From Streptacidiphilus jeojiense (GTDB lineage Bacteria; Actinomycetota; Actinomycetes; Streptomycetales; Streptomycetaceae), in NCBI RefSeq assembly GCF_000719095.1, contig NZ_JOEH01000023.1, positions 77,783-141,782 on the forward strand: a DNA stretch of 64,000 nucleotides. Reading direction: 5' to 3'. Position 1 is the stretch's first letter. Each line of letters opens with the position of its first letter. The translations under genes were made by a program, and so were the position numbers. The notes beneath the pieces were generated by a model that saw nothing but the letters and a program-made list of their open reading frames with translations, searched no databases and was not told the DNA's origin. Shown here in pieces: positions 17,062-25,868 of the stretch.

Positions 17062-19956
17062 ATGACCTCCGCCGCTCCTGATGACCACGCAGTGGACGAG
17101 TTCGGCCCCTCGGACGAGCTCAGCCCCTCCGAGCGCTACGCCGCCTCCCGGCGCCTGGCCAAGGAGCAGGCCACCGCCCTGTTCGCGTTCCGCGCCCTGT
17201 ACGACTTCCCGCTGGACGGCTTCCAGATCGAGGCCTGCGAGGCGCTGGAGGCCGGCTCCGGGGTGCTGGTCGCGGCCCCGACCGGGTCCGGGAAGACCAT
17301 CGTCGGCGAGTTCGCGGTGCACCTGGCGCTGGCCGAGGGCCGCAAGTGCTTCTACACCACGCCGATCAAGGCGCTGTCCAACCAGAAGTACGCGGACCTG
17401 GTCAAGCGCTACGGCCCGGACAAGGTCGGCCTGCTCACCGGCGACAACACGGTCAACAGCGAGGCCCCGGTGGTGGTGATGACCACCGAGGTGCTGCGCA
17501 ACATGCTCTACGCCGGCTCGCAGACCCTGAACGGCCTCGGCTACGTGGTCATGGACGAGGTGCACTACCTGGCCGACCGCTTCCGCGGTGCGGTCTGGGA
17601 GGAGGTGATCATCCACCTCCCCGAGTCGGTCACCCTGGTCTCGCTGTCGGCGACGGTCTCCAACGCCGAGGAGTTCGGCGACTGGCTGGACACCGTCCGC
17701 GGCGGCACCAAGGTCATCGTCTCCGAGCACCGCCCGGTCCCGCTGTGGCAGCACGTGCTGGCCGGCAACCGGATGTACGACCTGTTCACCACCCGGGTCG
17801 CCGAGGAGCGCGCCTCGGGCCGCAAGCGCGACGGCGGCGGCAACCGGGGCGGCGAGGCCGACGTCAACCCGGAGCTGGTCCGGCTGGCCCGGGCCGAGCA
17901 GGACCGCCGCTACGGCGGCAAGGACCGCTTCGACAAGCGCGGCCGGGGCCGCAGCATGTCCAACGGCCGTCCGGGCCGGGCCTGGACGCCCAGCCGGGTC
18001 GAGGTCATCGACCGGCTGGACTCCGAGGGCCTGCTGCCCGCGATCACCTTCATCTTCAGCCGGGCCGGCTGCGAGGCCGCGGTGCAGCAGTGCCTGCACT
18101 CCGGGCTGCGGCTGAACAACGACGCCGAGCGGGCCGAGGTGCGCGCCCTGGTCGAGGCCAGGACCGCCAGCATCCCCAGTGAGGACCTGCACGTCCTCGG
18201 CTACTACGAGTGGGTGGACGCGCTGGAGCGCGGGGTCGCCGCGCACCACGCCGGCATGCTGCCGACCTTCAAGGAGGTCGTCGAGGAGCTGTTCCTGCGC
18301 GGCCTGGTGAAGGCCGTCTTCGCGACCGAGACGCTGGCGCTGGGCATCAACATGCCGGCCCGCTCGGTGGTGATGGAGAAGCTGGTCAAGTGGAACGGCG
18401 AGACCCACGCCGACGTCACCCCCGGCGAGTACACCCAGCTCACCGGGCGCGCCGGGCGGCGCGGCATCGACATCGAGGGCCACGCGGTGGTGCTGTGGCA
18501 GCCCAACCTGGACCCCGCCGCGCTGGCCGGGCTGGCCGGGACCCGCACCTATCCGCTGCGCTCCTCCTTCAAGCCGTCCTACAACATGGCGGTCAACCTG
18601 GTCTCCCAGTTCGGCCGGCACAAGTCCCGCGAGCTGCTGGAGACCTCCTTCGCGCAGTTCCAGGCGGACCGCTCGGTGGTCGGCATCGCCCGCCAGGTGC
18701 AGCGCAACGAGGAGGGCCTGGAGGGCTACCGCGAGGCGGTCAACTGCCACCTGGGGGACTTCGAGGAGTACTCCGGGCTGCGCCGCGCGCTCAAGGACCG
18801 GGAGAACGCACTGGCCCGCGAGGGCGCCAACCAGCGCCGGGCCAGCGCCGCCGACTCGCTGGAGAAGCTGAAGCCGGGCGACGTGATCCACGTCCCCACC
18901 GGCCGCTTCGCCGGGCTGGCCCTGGTGCTGGACCCCGGCATCCCGCCGGTCAGCAGCAGGCACGGGCACCGGCACGAGCACAGCGAGGGCCCGCGCCCGG
19001 TGGTGCTCACCGCCGAGCGCCAGGTCAAGCGGCTGGCGATGATCGACTTTCCGGTGCCGGTGGAGGCCATCGAGCGGGTCAGGATCCCGCGCAGCTTCAA
19101 CCCGCGCAGCCCGCAGTCCCGGCGCGACCTGGCCTCGGCGCTGCGCACCAAGGCCGGCCACATCGAGCCGGCCCGGGTCCGCAGGGGCCGGGCCGCCGCC
19201 GCGGACGACCCGGAGATCGCCCGGCTGCGGACCGCGCTGCGGCAGCACCCCTGCCACGGCTGCGACGAGCGCGAGGATCACGCCCGCTGGGCCGAGCGCT
19301 ACGAGCGGCTCAAGCGCGACACCATGCAGCTGGAACGCCGGATGCAGTCCCGCACCCACACCATCGCCCGCACCTTCGACCGGGTCTGCGCGCTGCTGAC
19401 CGACCTCGGCTACCTGCGCGGCGACACGGTCACCGAGGACGGCCGGCGGCTGGCCCGGCTCTACGGCGAGCTGGACCTGCTGGCCTCGGAGTGCCTGCGC
19501 GAGGAGGTCTGGGAGGGGCTGACCCCGGCCGAACTGGCGGCCTGCGCCTCGGCGCTGGTGTACGAGTCGCGGCGCGGCGACGACGAGGGCAGCGCCCCCA
19601 AGCTCCCGGACGGCGGGGCCCGGGAGGCACTGGGCGAGATGGTGCGGCTCTGGGGCCACCTGGACGCCCTTGAGGAGCAGCACAAGCTCGCCGCCGAGGA
19701 CAACGTGGGCCAGCGCGAACCCGACCTGGGCTTCGCCTGGACGGCGTTCCGCTGGGCCTCGGGCCATCCGCTGGACGCGGTGCTGCGCGAGGCGGACATG
19801 CCGGCCGGCGACTTCGTCCGCTGGACCCGACAGCTGATCGACGTGCTGGGCCAGATCGCCAACGCCGCCCCGGAGGGCGGCACGGTGCGCGCCACCGCGC
19901 GCAAGGCGGTGGACGGCATCCGGCGCGGGATCATCGCCTACTCCTCGGTGGGCTGA
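17062..19956 (+). CDS. helY: HelY/Mtr4-like superfamily 2 RNA/DNA helicase
   Basis: ATP-dependent Ski2-type helicase of about 964 residues. The Walker A is APTGSGKT, the DExH box is MDEVHYLADR, motif III is SLSATVSN, and the C-terminal RecA domain has ALGINMPARSV and QLTGRAGRRG. A winged-helix and DSHCT-type C-terminal domain (conserved LWGHLDALEE, DFVRWTRQLIDVLGQI) complete the family plan. I prefer ATG 17062, with GGGAGGAAGG 8-17 nt upstream, to ATG 16957, which would add 35 non-conserved residues. In M. tuberculosis helY also follows tatC. The exact substrate is not settled, and RNA processing is a reasonable guess. Confidence 0.93.
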   Translation: MTSAAPDDHAVDEFGPSDELSPSERYAASRRLAKEQATALFAFRALYDFPLDGFQIEACEALEAGSGVLVAAPTGSGKTIVGEFAVHLALAEGRKCFYTTPIKALSNQKYADLVKRYGPDKVGLLTGDNTVNSEAPVVVMTTEVLRNMLYAGSQTLNGLGYVVMDEVHYLADRFRGAVWEEVIIHLPESVTLVSLSATVSNAEEFGDWLDTVRGGTKVIVSEHRPVPLWQHVLAGNRMYDLFTTRVAEERASGRKRDGGGNRGGEADVNPELVRLARAEQDRRYGGKDRFDKRGRGRSMSNGRPGRAWTPSRVEVIDRLDSEGLLPAITFIFSRAGCEAAVQQCLHSGLRLNNDAERAEVRALVEARTASIPSEDLHVLGYYEWVDALERGVAAHHAGMLPTFKEVVEELFLRGLVKAVFATETLALGINMPARSVVMEKLVKWNGETHADVTPGEYTQLTGRAGRRGIDIEGHAVVLWQPNLDPAALAGLAGTRTYPLRSSFKPSYNMAVNLVSQFGRHKSRELLETSFAQFQADRSVVGIARQVQRNEEGLEGYREAVNCHLGDFEEYSGLRRALKDRENALAREGANQRRASAADSLEKLKPGDVIHVPTGRFAGLALVLDPGIPPVSSRHGHRHEHSEGPRPVVLTAERQVKRLAMIDFPVPVEAIERVRIPRSFNPRSPQSRRDLASALRTKAGHIEPARVRRGRAAAADDPEIARLRTALRQHPCHGCDEREDHARWAERYERLKRDTMQLERRMQSRTHTIARTFDRVCALLTDLGYLRGDTVTEDGRRLARLYGELDLLASECLREEVWEGLTPAELAACASALVYESRRGDDEGSAPKLPDGGAREALGEMVRLWGHLDALEEQHKLAAEDNVGQREPDLGFAWTAFRWASGHPLDAVLREADMPAGDFVRWTRQLIDVLGQIANAAPEGGTVRATARKAVDGIRRGIIAYSSVG

Positions 19957-19970
19957 GCCCCCGACGCCGG

Positions 19971-20014
19971 TACCGCCGAATCCAGGCCTGTATCCAGGCC
20001 TGGATTCGGCGGTA
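19971..20014. terminator. Perfect 20-bp hairpin with 4-nt loop after helY
   Basis: Arms 19971-19990 and 19995-20014 are exact reverse complements with loop TATC, starting 14 nt after the helY stop. It marks the end of the conserved core block and the border with accessory genes. Confidence 0.9.
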
Positions 20015-20109
20015 ACCAGTTCTTCACGCCCCGGACTCCGCCCGGAAAACCGATGCCCCGACAGTCTTCGCAACAGCACGGCTCGTGATTCTCCGTCAGG
20101 AGGGCTCAG

Positions 20110-20853
20110 ATGCCTGCACATTCCGCACCGGCGCTGCCGGTGTCCGCACTGCCGGGGCCGTTCCCGCTCGATCCTGCCGCGATGGCCCTGGTCCTGATCG
20201 ACATGCAGCGCGACTTCCTCGAACCGGGGGGCTTCGGCGAGTCCCTGGGCAATGACGTCGGCATGCTGCGGCGCACCATCGACCCGCTGCGGGCGGTGCT
20301 CGCCGCGACCCGGGCCCTCGGGCTCCCGGTGCTGCACACCAGGGAGGGGCATCTGCCCGACCTGTCCGACTGCCCGCCGAGCAAGCTCAACCGCGGTGCG
20401 CCGACCCGGCGCATCGGCGACCCCGGCCCCAACGGCCGCATCCTGGTGCGCGGCGAGTACGGCCACGACATCATCGACGAACTCGCCCCGGTGGACGGGG
20501 AGCCGGTGATCGACAAACCGGGGAAGGGCGCCTTCTACGGCACCGACTTCGGCGAGGTCCTGGCCGCCGCGGGCATCACCCAGCTCGTGGTCACCGGGGT
20601 GACCACCGAGGTCTGCGTGCACACCACGGTGCGCGAGGCCAACGACCGGGGCTTCGACTGCCTGGTCCTCTCGGACTGCGTCGGCTCCTACTTCCCCGAG
20701 TTCCAGCAGGCCGGGCTGGCCATGATCTCCGCCCAGGGCGGCATCTTCGGCTGGACCGCCTCCTCCGCGGACTACCTGGCCGCGCTGGCCCCGCTCGGCG
20801 GCGCCGCCGCGGTCAGCCCGGTCGCGATCAGCCCGGCCGCAGCCGCCCGCTGA
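20110..20853 (+). CDS. Isochorismatase-fold cysteine hydrolase (triuret/biuret hydrolase-like)
   Basis: Amide hydrolase of 247 residues. The catalytic triad of the family is visible as Asp31 (LIDMQRDF), Lys136 (IDKPGKGAF) and Cys169 (TTEVCVHTT). Around it are EPGGFG, HTREGHLPDLSDCPPSK and AQGGIFGW. These blocks are shared with biuret hydrolase and with triuret hydrolase (TrtA) rather than with isochorismatases or nicotinamidases. It lies 52 nt upstream of a permease and shares a locus with a second paralogue at 24117. I infer attack on an N-carbamoyl amide. Triuret is my favourite substrate, ureidoacrylate an alternative. Confidence 0.82.
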   Translation: MPAHSAPALPVSALPGPFPLDPAAMALVLIDMQRDFLEPGGFGESLGNDVGMLRRTIDPLRAVLAATRALGLPVLHTREGHLPDLSDCPPSKLNRGAPTRRIGDPGPNGRILVRGEYGHDIIDELAPVDGEPVIDKPGKGAFYGTDFGEVLAAAGITQLVVTGVTTEVCVHTTVREANDRGFDCLVLSDCVGSYFPEFQQAGLAMISAQGGIFGWTASSADYLAALAPLGGAAAVSPVAISPAAAAR

Positions 20854-20905
20854 CCGTCCGTCACCCCACGTCCTGCACGGCACCTCTCACCCCACGGAGT
20901 CTGCC

Positions 20906-22600
20906 ATGTCCACACTGACCCCTGCCCCGGCGTCCGCGTCGGCAGCCGATCCACCGCCGGCCCTGCGCTGGTGGGTGCCCGGCGACACCAACGCCTTCTT
21001 CGGACTGGGCTTCAACGTCCTGGTCAATGTGCTGGTCCTGACCGGCCTGGTCATCGGCGTCGTCAACATCCCCAGCCACAGCGTCTACCACACCATCCTG
21101 CCGGCCCTGGGCGTGGAACTGCTGATCGGCAACGTCTACTACACCTACCTGGCGCGCCGGCTGGCCCGCCGGGAGAACCGCACCGACGTGGCGGCGATGC
21201 CCTACGGCCCCTCGGTGCCGCACATGTTCATCGTCACCTTCGTGATCATGCTGCCCACCTACCTCGCCACCAAGGACCCGATCCGGGCCTGGGAGGCCGG
21301 GCTGGCCTGGGCGTTCGTGATCGGCGTGATCGTCGTCATCGGGGCGTTCGTCGGCCCCTACATCCGCCGCTGGACGCCGCGGGCCGCGCTGCTCGGCACG
21401 TTGGCGGGCATCTCGGTCGCCTTCATCTCCATGCGCCCGGCCGGGCAGATGTGGGAGCAGGCCTGGATCGCGCTGCCGGTGCTGATGATCATCCTGATCG
21501 GGTTCTTCACCAATCTGCGGCTGCCCGGCAACATGCCGGTCGGACTCGCCGCGCTGCTGGTGGGCACCGCGATCGGCTGGGCCGGCGGCTTCATGCACAC
21601 CGCCGACGTGTCGCTGGCGGCCAAGGACATCGCCGTCGGCCTGCCGACCTTCCAGTTCCACCTGCTGTTCACCGGCATCAGCCACATCGGGCCGCTGCTG
21701 TCCACGGCCATCCCGCTGGGCATCTACAACTTCACCGAGGGCATGACCAACGTGGAGAGCGCCTCGGTCGCCGGGGACAACTACAACCTCCGCTCGGTGC
21801 TGCTCGCGGACGGCACCGGCGCCATCGTCGGCGCGGCGCTGGGCTCGCCCTTCCCGCCGGCCGTCTACATCGGCCACCCGGGCTGGAAGGCGGCCGGCGG
21901 CCGTACCAGCTACTCGATGGCCAGCGGCATCGTGATCGCGGTGCTCTGCTTCACCGGGATGTTCGGGCTGCTGGGCGCGGTGCTGCCGCTGCCGGCGATC
22001 GTGCCGATCCTGCTCTACATCGGCCTGCTGATCGGCGCCCAGGCGTTCCAGGCGGTGCCCAGGGCGCACGCGGCGGCGGTGATGATCGCGATCATCCCCA
22101 ATGTCGCCTCCTGGGCGCAGGGGCAGATGGCCGACGTGCTGTCGGCGGTCGGCTACCAGAGCGTCGACTTCTCGGCCCACGGGGTGCTGGTCCCGCCGAC
22201 CGCCACCACGCCCGGCTCGGTCCCGGAGAGCGCGCTGGTCAACTCGGGCGTCATCTACAAGGGCCTGATGGTGCTGGGGGACGGCGCGGTGCTGGCCGGG
22301 CTGATCCTGGGCGCCATCGTGGTGTTCCTGATCGACCGGGAGTTCGACAAGGCCGCGATCTACTGCGCGGCAGGGGCCGTGCTGTCCTTCGTCGGGCTGA
22401 TCCACGGGGCGAAGGTCGGCTGGAACGTCGACGGCCAGGTCGCCCTGGGGTACCTGTTCGCCGCGGTGGTGTGCCTGCTGTTCCACTTCCGCAAGGTGCC
22501 GCCGAGGGAACCGGGGCCCGACGAGGCGCTGCTCGCCGAGGAGGGATCCATGACGGCCGGACCCGAGCCCGCGGCGGTCGAGCCGGAGCCCGCGGTGTGA
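20906..22600 (+). CDS. NCS2/AzgA-like nucleobase-type permease
   Basis: Membrane transporter of 564 residues with 12 or more hydrophobic segments spread through residues 30-535. The overall pattern, an N-terminal WWVPGDTNAFFGLGFN, a central TEGMTNVESASVAGDNYN and a G/P-rich substrate region (SPFPPAVYIGHPGWKAAGGR), is that of xanthine/uracil-type proton symporters, most like the AzgA branch and its uncharacterised relatives. ATG 20906 has CGGAG 7 nt upstream. Sitting between two carbamoyl-amide hydrolases, it probably imports their substrate (biuret, triuret or a ureide), which is inference. Confidence 0.85.
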   Translation: MSTLTPAPASASAADPPPALRWWVPGDTNAFFGLGFNVLVNVLVLTGLVIGVVNIPSHSVYHTILPALGVELLIGNVYYTYLARRLARRENRTDVAAMPYGPSVPHMFIVTFVIMLPTYLATKDPIRAWEAGLAWAFVIGVIVVIGAFVGPYIRRWTPRAALLGTLAGISVAFISMRPAGQMWEQAWIALPVLMIILIGFFTNLRLPGNMPVGLAALLVGTAIGWAGGFMHTADVSLAAKDIAVGLPTFQFHLLFTGISHIGPLLSTAIPLGIYNFTEGMTNVESASVAGDNYNLRSVLLADGTGAIVGAALGSPFPPAVYIGHPGWKAAGGRTSYSMASGIVIAVLCFTGMFGLLGAVLPLPAIVPILLYIGLLIGAQAFQAVPRAHAAAVMIAIIPNVASWAQGQMADVLSAVGYQSVDFSAHGVLVPPTATTPGSVPESALVNSGVIYKGLMVLGDGAVLAGLILGAIVVFLIDREFDKAAIYCAAGAVLSFVGLIHGAKVGWNVDGQVALGYLFAAVVCLLFHFRKVPPREPGPDEALLAEEGSMTAGPEPAAVEPEPAV

Positions 22601-22623
22601 GGGTGCGGCCAGGGGGAGGGGGA

Positions 22624-22651
22624 GACGGCCGGCGGTCCGCCGCCGGCCGTC
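22624..22651. terminator. Bidirectional hairpin between convergent genes
   Basis: A perfect 12-bp stem (22624-22635 with 22640-22651) and 4-nt loop lie between the permease stop and the convergent alpha/beta hydrolase stop. Confidence 0.8.
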
Positions 22652-23291
22652 ACCCCGTCAGTTCCCGGACCGCGGCGGCCAGTTCGCCGGGCTGCTCCAG
22701 ATGCACCGCGTGGCCGCAGCCGGGCAGCACCCGGAACGGGATCCCGGCTGCGGACCGCAGCGCCTGGGCGGCTCGGTGGCGCGGCGGCGGGGACAGCTCG
22801 CCGACCGTGGTGGTCACCAGGGCGGACAACCGCAGCGGAGCGGCGGGTGGTTCGAAGGCCCGGAACATGGCGAAGTCGCGGCGGACCGCGTCCGGATCGG
22901 CCGGCGCCATCGACACGTCCCAGGCCGGCCCGTACAGCGCCGAGCCGAACCCGGCCACTCCGTGCGCCGCGTACTCCTCGGCGACCCGGGCCAGCAGGCC
23001 GGGGACCAGCGAGCCCACCGCGGGCTCGTGCAGCAGTGCCCCCGCCACCGGTACCCCGGCGGCCAGCAGGGCCAGGCCCAGGGTCGCGCCCCCGCTGACA
23101 CCCACCACCACCGCGCCGGCGGCGGCGTCGGCGAGGGCGTCCACCTCGGTCCGCAGATCCCCGCTGCAGGCCCGGGTCGGGGCCTGCACCTCGAAGGCCG
23201 GACTGCCGTTCTCCAGCAGTTTCCTGACAGTGGACCAGACCCCGGCGGTGGTGGCGGCACCATGGACGAGGAGGATGCGTCGGGACGGCAT
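22650..23291 (-). CDS. Alpha/beta hydrolase
   Basis: About 213 residues from ATG 23291. Features: oxyanion-hole segment LLVHGAATTAGVW, nucleophile elbow VGVSGGATLG (Ser in G-x-S-x-G), and a terminal GCGHAVHLEQPGEL holding the catalytic His. It is divergent from the GntR regulator (about 100 bp apart) and convergent with the permease, so it may belong to the same nitrogen-compound regulon. Members of this superfamily act on esters, amides and many other bonds, and no substrate can be deduced. A longer upstream reading would only add a low-complexity Pro/Ala stretch. Confidence 0.8.
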   Translation of the reverse strand: MPSRRILLVHGAATTAGVWSTVRKLLENGSPAFEVQAPTRACSGDLRTEVDALADAAAGAVVVGVSGGATLGLALLAAGVPVAGALLHEPAVGSLVPGLLARVAEEYAAHGVAGFGSALYGPAWDVSMAPADPDAVRRDFAMFRAFEPPAAPLRLSALVTTTVGELSPPPRHRAAQALRSAAGIPFRVLPGCGHAVHLEQPGELAAAVRELTG

Positions 23292-23392
23292 GCCGGTCAG
23301 CCTAGAGCGGGCCGCGGGTGCGGCGGGGCCCGGCGATGCCGCCGTAACAGCGGGGGAACGAACGCGACACAGCAACTCCGGAGGATGGCCGA

Positions 23393-24082
23393 ATGGACCT
23401 TGCCGTCAGCGAACCCGAGACGCCCAGCGAGGCCGCCTACCGGCAGTTGCGCGACCGGCTGCTCGCCGGCGGCTTCCCGCTCACCCGCAGACTCGGCGAG
23501 GAGCGCCTGGCCGCCATGGTCGGCGTCTCCCGCACCCCGGTGCGGCACGCGCTGATCCGGCTGCACGGCGAGGGGCTGGTCAGCCGGCACCAGGACGGCG
23601 GCTACCGCCCGGCGATCCCCGATCCCGAGGACATCACCTGCCTCTACGAGGCCCGCCGGGCCCTGGAGATCGGCGCGATCTGGGCCCCCACCGAAGCCGG
23701 CCGCCGGCACGACCGGGCCGCGCTCGGCGAGTTGCGCGAGCACTGGGAGAACCTGCGCAGTGAGCAGCCCCCGGCGGACGCCGGCTTCGTCGCCGTCGAC
23801 GAGGACTTCCACGTCCGGCTGGCCGCTGCGGCCGGCAACGAGGTCATGGTGGACCTGCTGCGCTCGGTCAACGCCCGGATCCGGGTGATCCGGATCCACG
23901 ACTTCCTCAGCGACGACCGGATCGAACAGACCATCAGCGAGCACCTGGACATCCTGCGCGCGGTCGCGGCCGACGACCCCTCCACCGCGGAGCGGGTCTT
24001 CCGGGCGCACCTGGCCAAGTCCAAGGAGGTCGCCGAGGAACGGGCGCTGCGGGCCATCGCCCGGATGGCGAGGCTCGACTGA
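23393..24082 (+). CDS. GntR-family (FadR/FCD) transcriptional regulator
   Basis: Winged-helix regulator of 229 residues. The DNA-binding part (residues ~10-75) includes [38 protein letters not shown] split across helices, and the C-terminal FCD domain carries metal-binding histidines ([27 protein letters not shown]). GGAGG 8 nt upstream fixes ATG 23393. An overlapping ATG at 23385 is out of frame. FCD regulators usually respond to organic acids or ureides. Its place between the alpha/beta hydrolase and the biuret-hydrolase-like gene suggests it controls this locus. Confidence 0.9.
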   Translation: MDLAVSEPETPSEAAYRQLRDRLLAGGFPLTRRLGEERLAAMVGVSRTPVRHALIRLHGEGLVSRHQDGGYRPAIPDPEDITCLYEARRALEIGAIWAPTEAGRRHDRAALGELREHWENLRSEQPPADAGFVAVDEDFHVRLAAAAGNEVMVDLLRSVNARIRVIRIHDFLSDDRIEQTISEHLDILRAVAADDPSTAERVFRAHLAKSKEVAEERALRAIARMARLD

Positions 24083-24116
24083 AGCCGGCAGGACCTACCC
24101 GAGAGGTGCACCCCGG

Positions 24117-24857
24117 ATGACCAGCACCAGCACCACCACGAGCACCACCACCAGCGGCACCAGTACGCGCAGCTTCGGCACGGTCGCCGCCGAGCCCTAC
24201 CCGTGGCCCTACGACGGGGTGCTGCGCCCCGCCACCACCGCGCTGCTGTGCATCGACTGGCAGACCGACTTCTGCGGCCCCGGCGGCTACGTCGACGCCA
24301 TGGGCTACGACCTGTCGCTCACCCGCGCCCCGCTCGCCCCCACCGCCAAGGTGCTGGCGGCGGCCCGGGCCGAGGGCTTCACCGTCGTGCACACCCGCGA
24401 GGGCCACCGGGCCGACCTCGCCGACTGCCCGCCGAACAAGCTGTGGCGGTCCCGCCGGATCGGCGCCGGGATCGGCGACAGCGGCCCGTGCGGCCGGATC
24501 CTGGTGCGCGGCGAGCCGGGTTGGGAGATCGTGCCCGAGGCCGCGCCGCTGCCGGGGGAGCTGATCGTCGACAAGCCCGGCAAGGGCTCCTTCTACGCCA
24601 CCGACCTGGACCTGCTGCTGCGCACCCGGGGGATCACCCATCTGATCCTCACCGGCATCACCACCGACGTCTGCGTGCACACCACCATGCGCGACGCCAA
24701 CGACCGCGGCTACGAGTGCCTGCTGCTGACCGACTGCACCGGCGCGACCGACCCGGCCAACCACGAGGCCGCGCTGCGGATGGTGACCATGCAGGGCGGG
24801 GTCTTCGGAGCCATCGCCTCCTCCGCGGCGCTGCTGGAGGCACTCGGCGCGACCTGA
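24117..24857 (+). CDS. biuH: Biuret hydrolase-like cysteine hydrolase
   Basis: Isochorismatase-fold hydrolase, 246 residues. The sequence after a Thr/Ser-rich leader ([49 protein letters not shown]) closely follows the Rhizobium leguminosarum BiuH type. The triad Asp47, Lys153, Cys186 and the substrate residues Phe52 and Gln226 are each offset by exactly 11 from BiuH Asp36, Lys142, Cys175, Phe41 and Gln215 as I recall them. BiuH hydrolyses biuret to allophanate and ammonia. It lies 34 nt after the FCD regulator. No allophanate hydrolase is in the window, so that step must be encoded elsewhere. Confidence 0.85.
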   Translation: MTSTSTTTSTTTSGTSTRSFGTVAAEPYPWPYDGVLRPATTALLCIDWQTDFCGPGGYVDAMGYDLSLTRAPLAPTAKVLAAARAEGFTVVHTREGHRADLADCPPNKLWRSRRIGAGIGDSGPCGRILVRGEPGWEIVPEAAPLPGELIVDKPGKGSFYATDLDLLLRTRGITHLILTGITTDVCVHTTMRDANDRGYECLLLTDCTGATDPANHEAALRMVTMQGGVFGAIASSAALLEALGAT

Positions 24858-24874
24858 GCCGACCGTGGTGTCGA

Positions 24875-24905
24875 GGCCCGCTCCGGAGGATCTCCGGGGC
24901 GGGTC
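24875..24905 (+). terminator. Hairpin after the biuret hydrolase-like gene
   Basis: A 14-bp stem including two G-T pairs (24875-24888 with 24892-24905) lies 17 nt after the stop codon. Confidence 0.65.
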
Positions 24906-24918
24906 TTGTGCTGTCCGC

Positions 24919-24991
24919 TATCGCGATATAACGTGTTGACGAAAGCAATACCTCGCTACGTATACTCGGTCACGAGTAGTCGTGAACGAGT
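24919..24991 (+). promoter_or_regulatory. Promoter and PadR-type operators
   Basis: TTGACG (24936-24941) and TATACT (24961-24966) are spaced by 19 bp. A 28-bp dyad (24964-24991: ACTCG, TCACGA, TCGTGA, CGAGT arms around a central TA) matches at 24 of 28 positions and overlaps the -10 end. A perfect palindrome TATCGCGATA lies upstream at 24919-24928. This is the layout of an autorepressed PadR gene. Confidence 0.75.
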
Positions 24992-25022
24992 AGGAATGGC
25001 AGCGGACGGTCGGGAGAGCGCC

Positions 25023-25667
25023 ATGGCGAAGCGGAAGATGACCAACCCGCTGGCCCTGGCCGTCCTGGCGACCGTCCGCGAGCAGCCGCGCCATCCGTAC
25101 GAGATCGCGCAGGTGCTGCGCTCCCGTGGCAAGGAGCACAGCATCAAGATCAACTACGGTTCGCTCTACACCGTGGTGCAGAGCCTGGAACGGCACGGCT
25201 TCATCGAGGCGTCCGGCACCGAGCGCGACGGCCGCAGGCCCGAGCGCACCCTGTACCGGATCACCGAGGCCGGCAGCGCCGAGCTGCTGGACTGGCTGGC
25301 CGAGCTGGTCACCGACCCGGTCAAGGAGTACCCGCGCTTCGAGTCGGCGCTGTCGCTGATCGGCGTCTTCGCGCCGGACCCGGCGATGGAGCTGCTGCAG
25401 CGGCGGGTGGCCGAGCAGGACGCCCGGATCGCGGACCAGCGCGAGGAGTTGGCGGCGGTGCGGGCCTCGGGCGTGCCCAGGATCTTCCTGGTCGAGTCCG
25501 AGTACAGCCTGGCCATGCGGGTCGCCGAGAACGAGTGGACCAGGCAGCTGCTCAAGGAGATGGCCGACGGCTCGCTGGAGGGGATGGACGGCTGGCGCCA
25601 GTACCACGCCACCGGCGAGGCCCCGCAGGAGTGGCTGGAGCTGGAGGCCGAGCACACCCGGGAGTGA
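25023..25667 (+). CDS. PadR-family transcriptional regulator
   Basis: Dimeric winged-helix repressor of 214 residues. The PadR domain covers residues ~5-95 (LAVLATVREQPRHPYEIAQVL, NYGSLYTVVQSLERHGFIEA, TLYRITEAGSAEL), followed by a long helical C-terminal dimerisation region. ATG 25023 follows GGGAGAGCGCC. Upstream lie a clear promoter and two palindromes, and the next genes encode a DrrAB-like ABC exporter, the usual target of such repressors. Ligands are typically toxic or phenolic compounds, unknown here. Confidence 0.92.
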   Translation: MAKRKMTNPLALAVLATVREQPRHPYEIAQVLRSRGKEHSIKINYGSLYTVVQSLERHGFIEASGTERDGRRPERTLYRITEAGSAELLDWLAELVTDPVKEYPRFESALSLIGVFAPDPAMELLQRRVAEQDARIADQREELAAVRASGVPRIFLVESEYSLAMRVAENEWTRQLLKEMADGSLEGMDGWRQYHATGEAPQEWLELEAEHTRE

Positions 25668-25670
25668 CAC

Positions 25671-25700
25671 CAGCAACAGGCAGCAACAGGCAGCAACAGG
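25671..25700 (+). repeat. Three perfect tandem copies of a decamer
   Basis: CAGCAACAGG is repeated three times without change immediately after the padR stop codon. A fourth partial unit follows (CAC AGAAGG). No coding role. Confidence 0.9.
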
Positions 25701-25710
25701 CACAGAAGGG

Positions 25711-25740
25711 CCCCGACCGGTGCAGCAACACCGGACGGGG
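25711..25740 (+). terminator. Hairpin between padR and the ABC exporter genes
   Basis: CCCCGACCGGTG and CACCGGACGGGG pair over 12 bp with one A-A mismatch around a 6-nt loop. It may end or attenuate transcription from the padR promoter. Confidence 0.7.
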
Positions 25741-25868
25741 CCGGGAACCTCGGTACCGGCCTGCGAACAGGACTCGGACGCTACGAGGAACACACATTCC
25801 CCATCGTAGCCCGCGTCCCCGTCGTGGATCGGTACCCGAACGATCAAACGACCGAAGGGACCACCACC

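Noticed and set aside
16993..20883. Open frame of nearly 1300 codons antisense to helY and the first hydrolase gene
   Set aside because: Its composition is a mirror of GC-rich codon bias (Val/Gly/Ala/His/Arg/Gln), it has no domain, and it covers several well-supported plus-strand genes. The same holds for long antisense frames over prcA-pafA-FKBP (8873-11665), mpa (3811-5895), the permease (20861-22486) and the MMPL gene (41336-44008).
23385..23760. Alternative start ATGGCC at 23385 for the GntR/FCD region
   Set aside because: It opens a different frame with Arg/Pro-rich translation. The frame from 23393 has the GntR domain and a properly spaced GGAGG.
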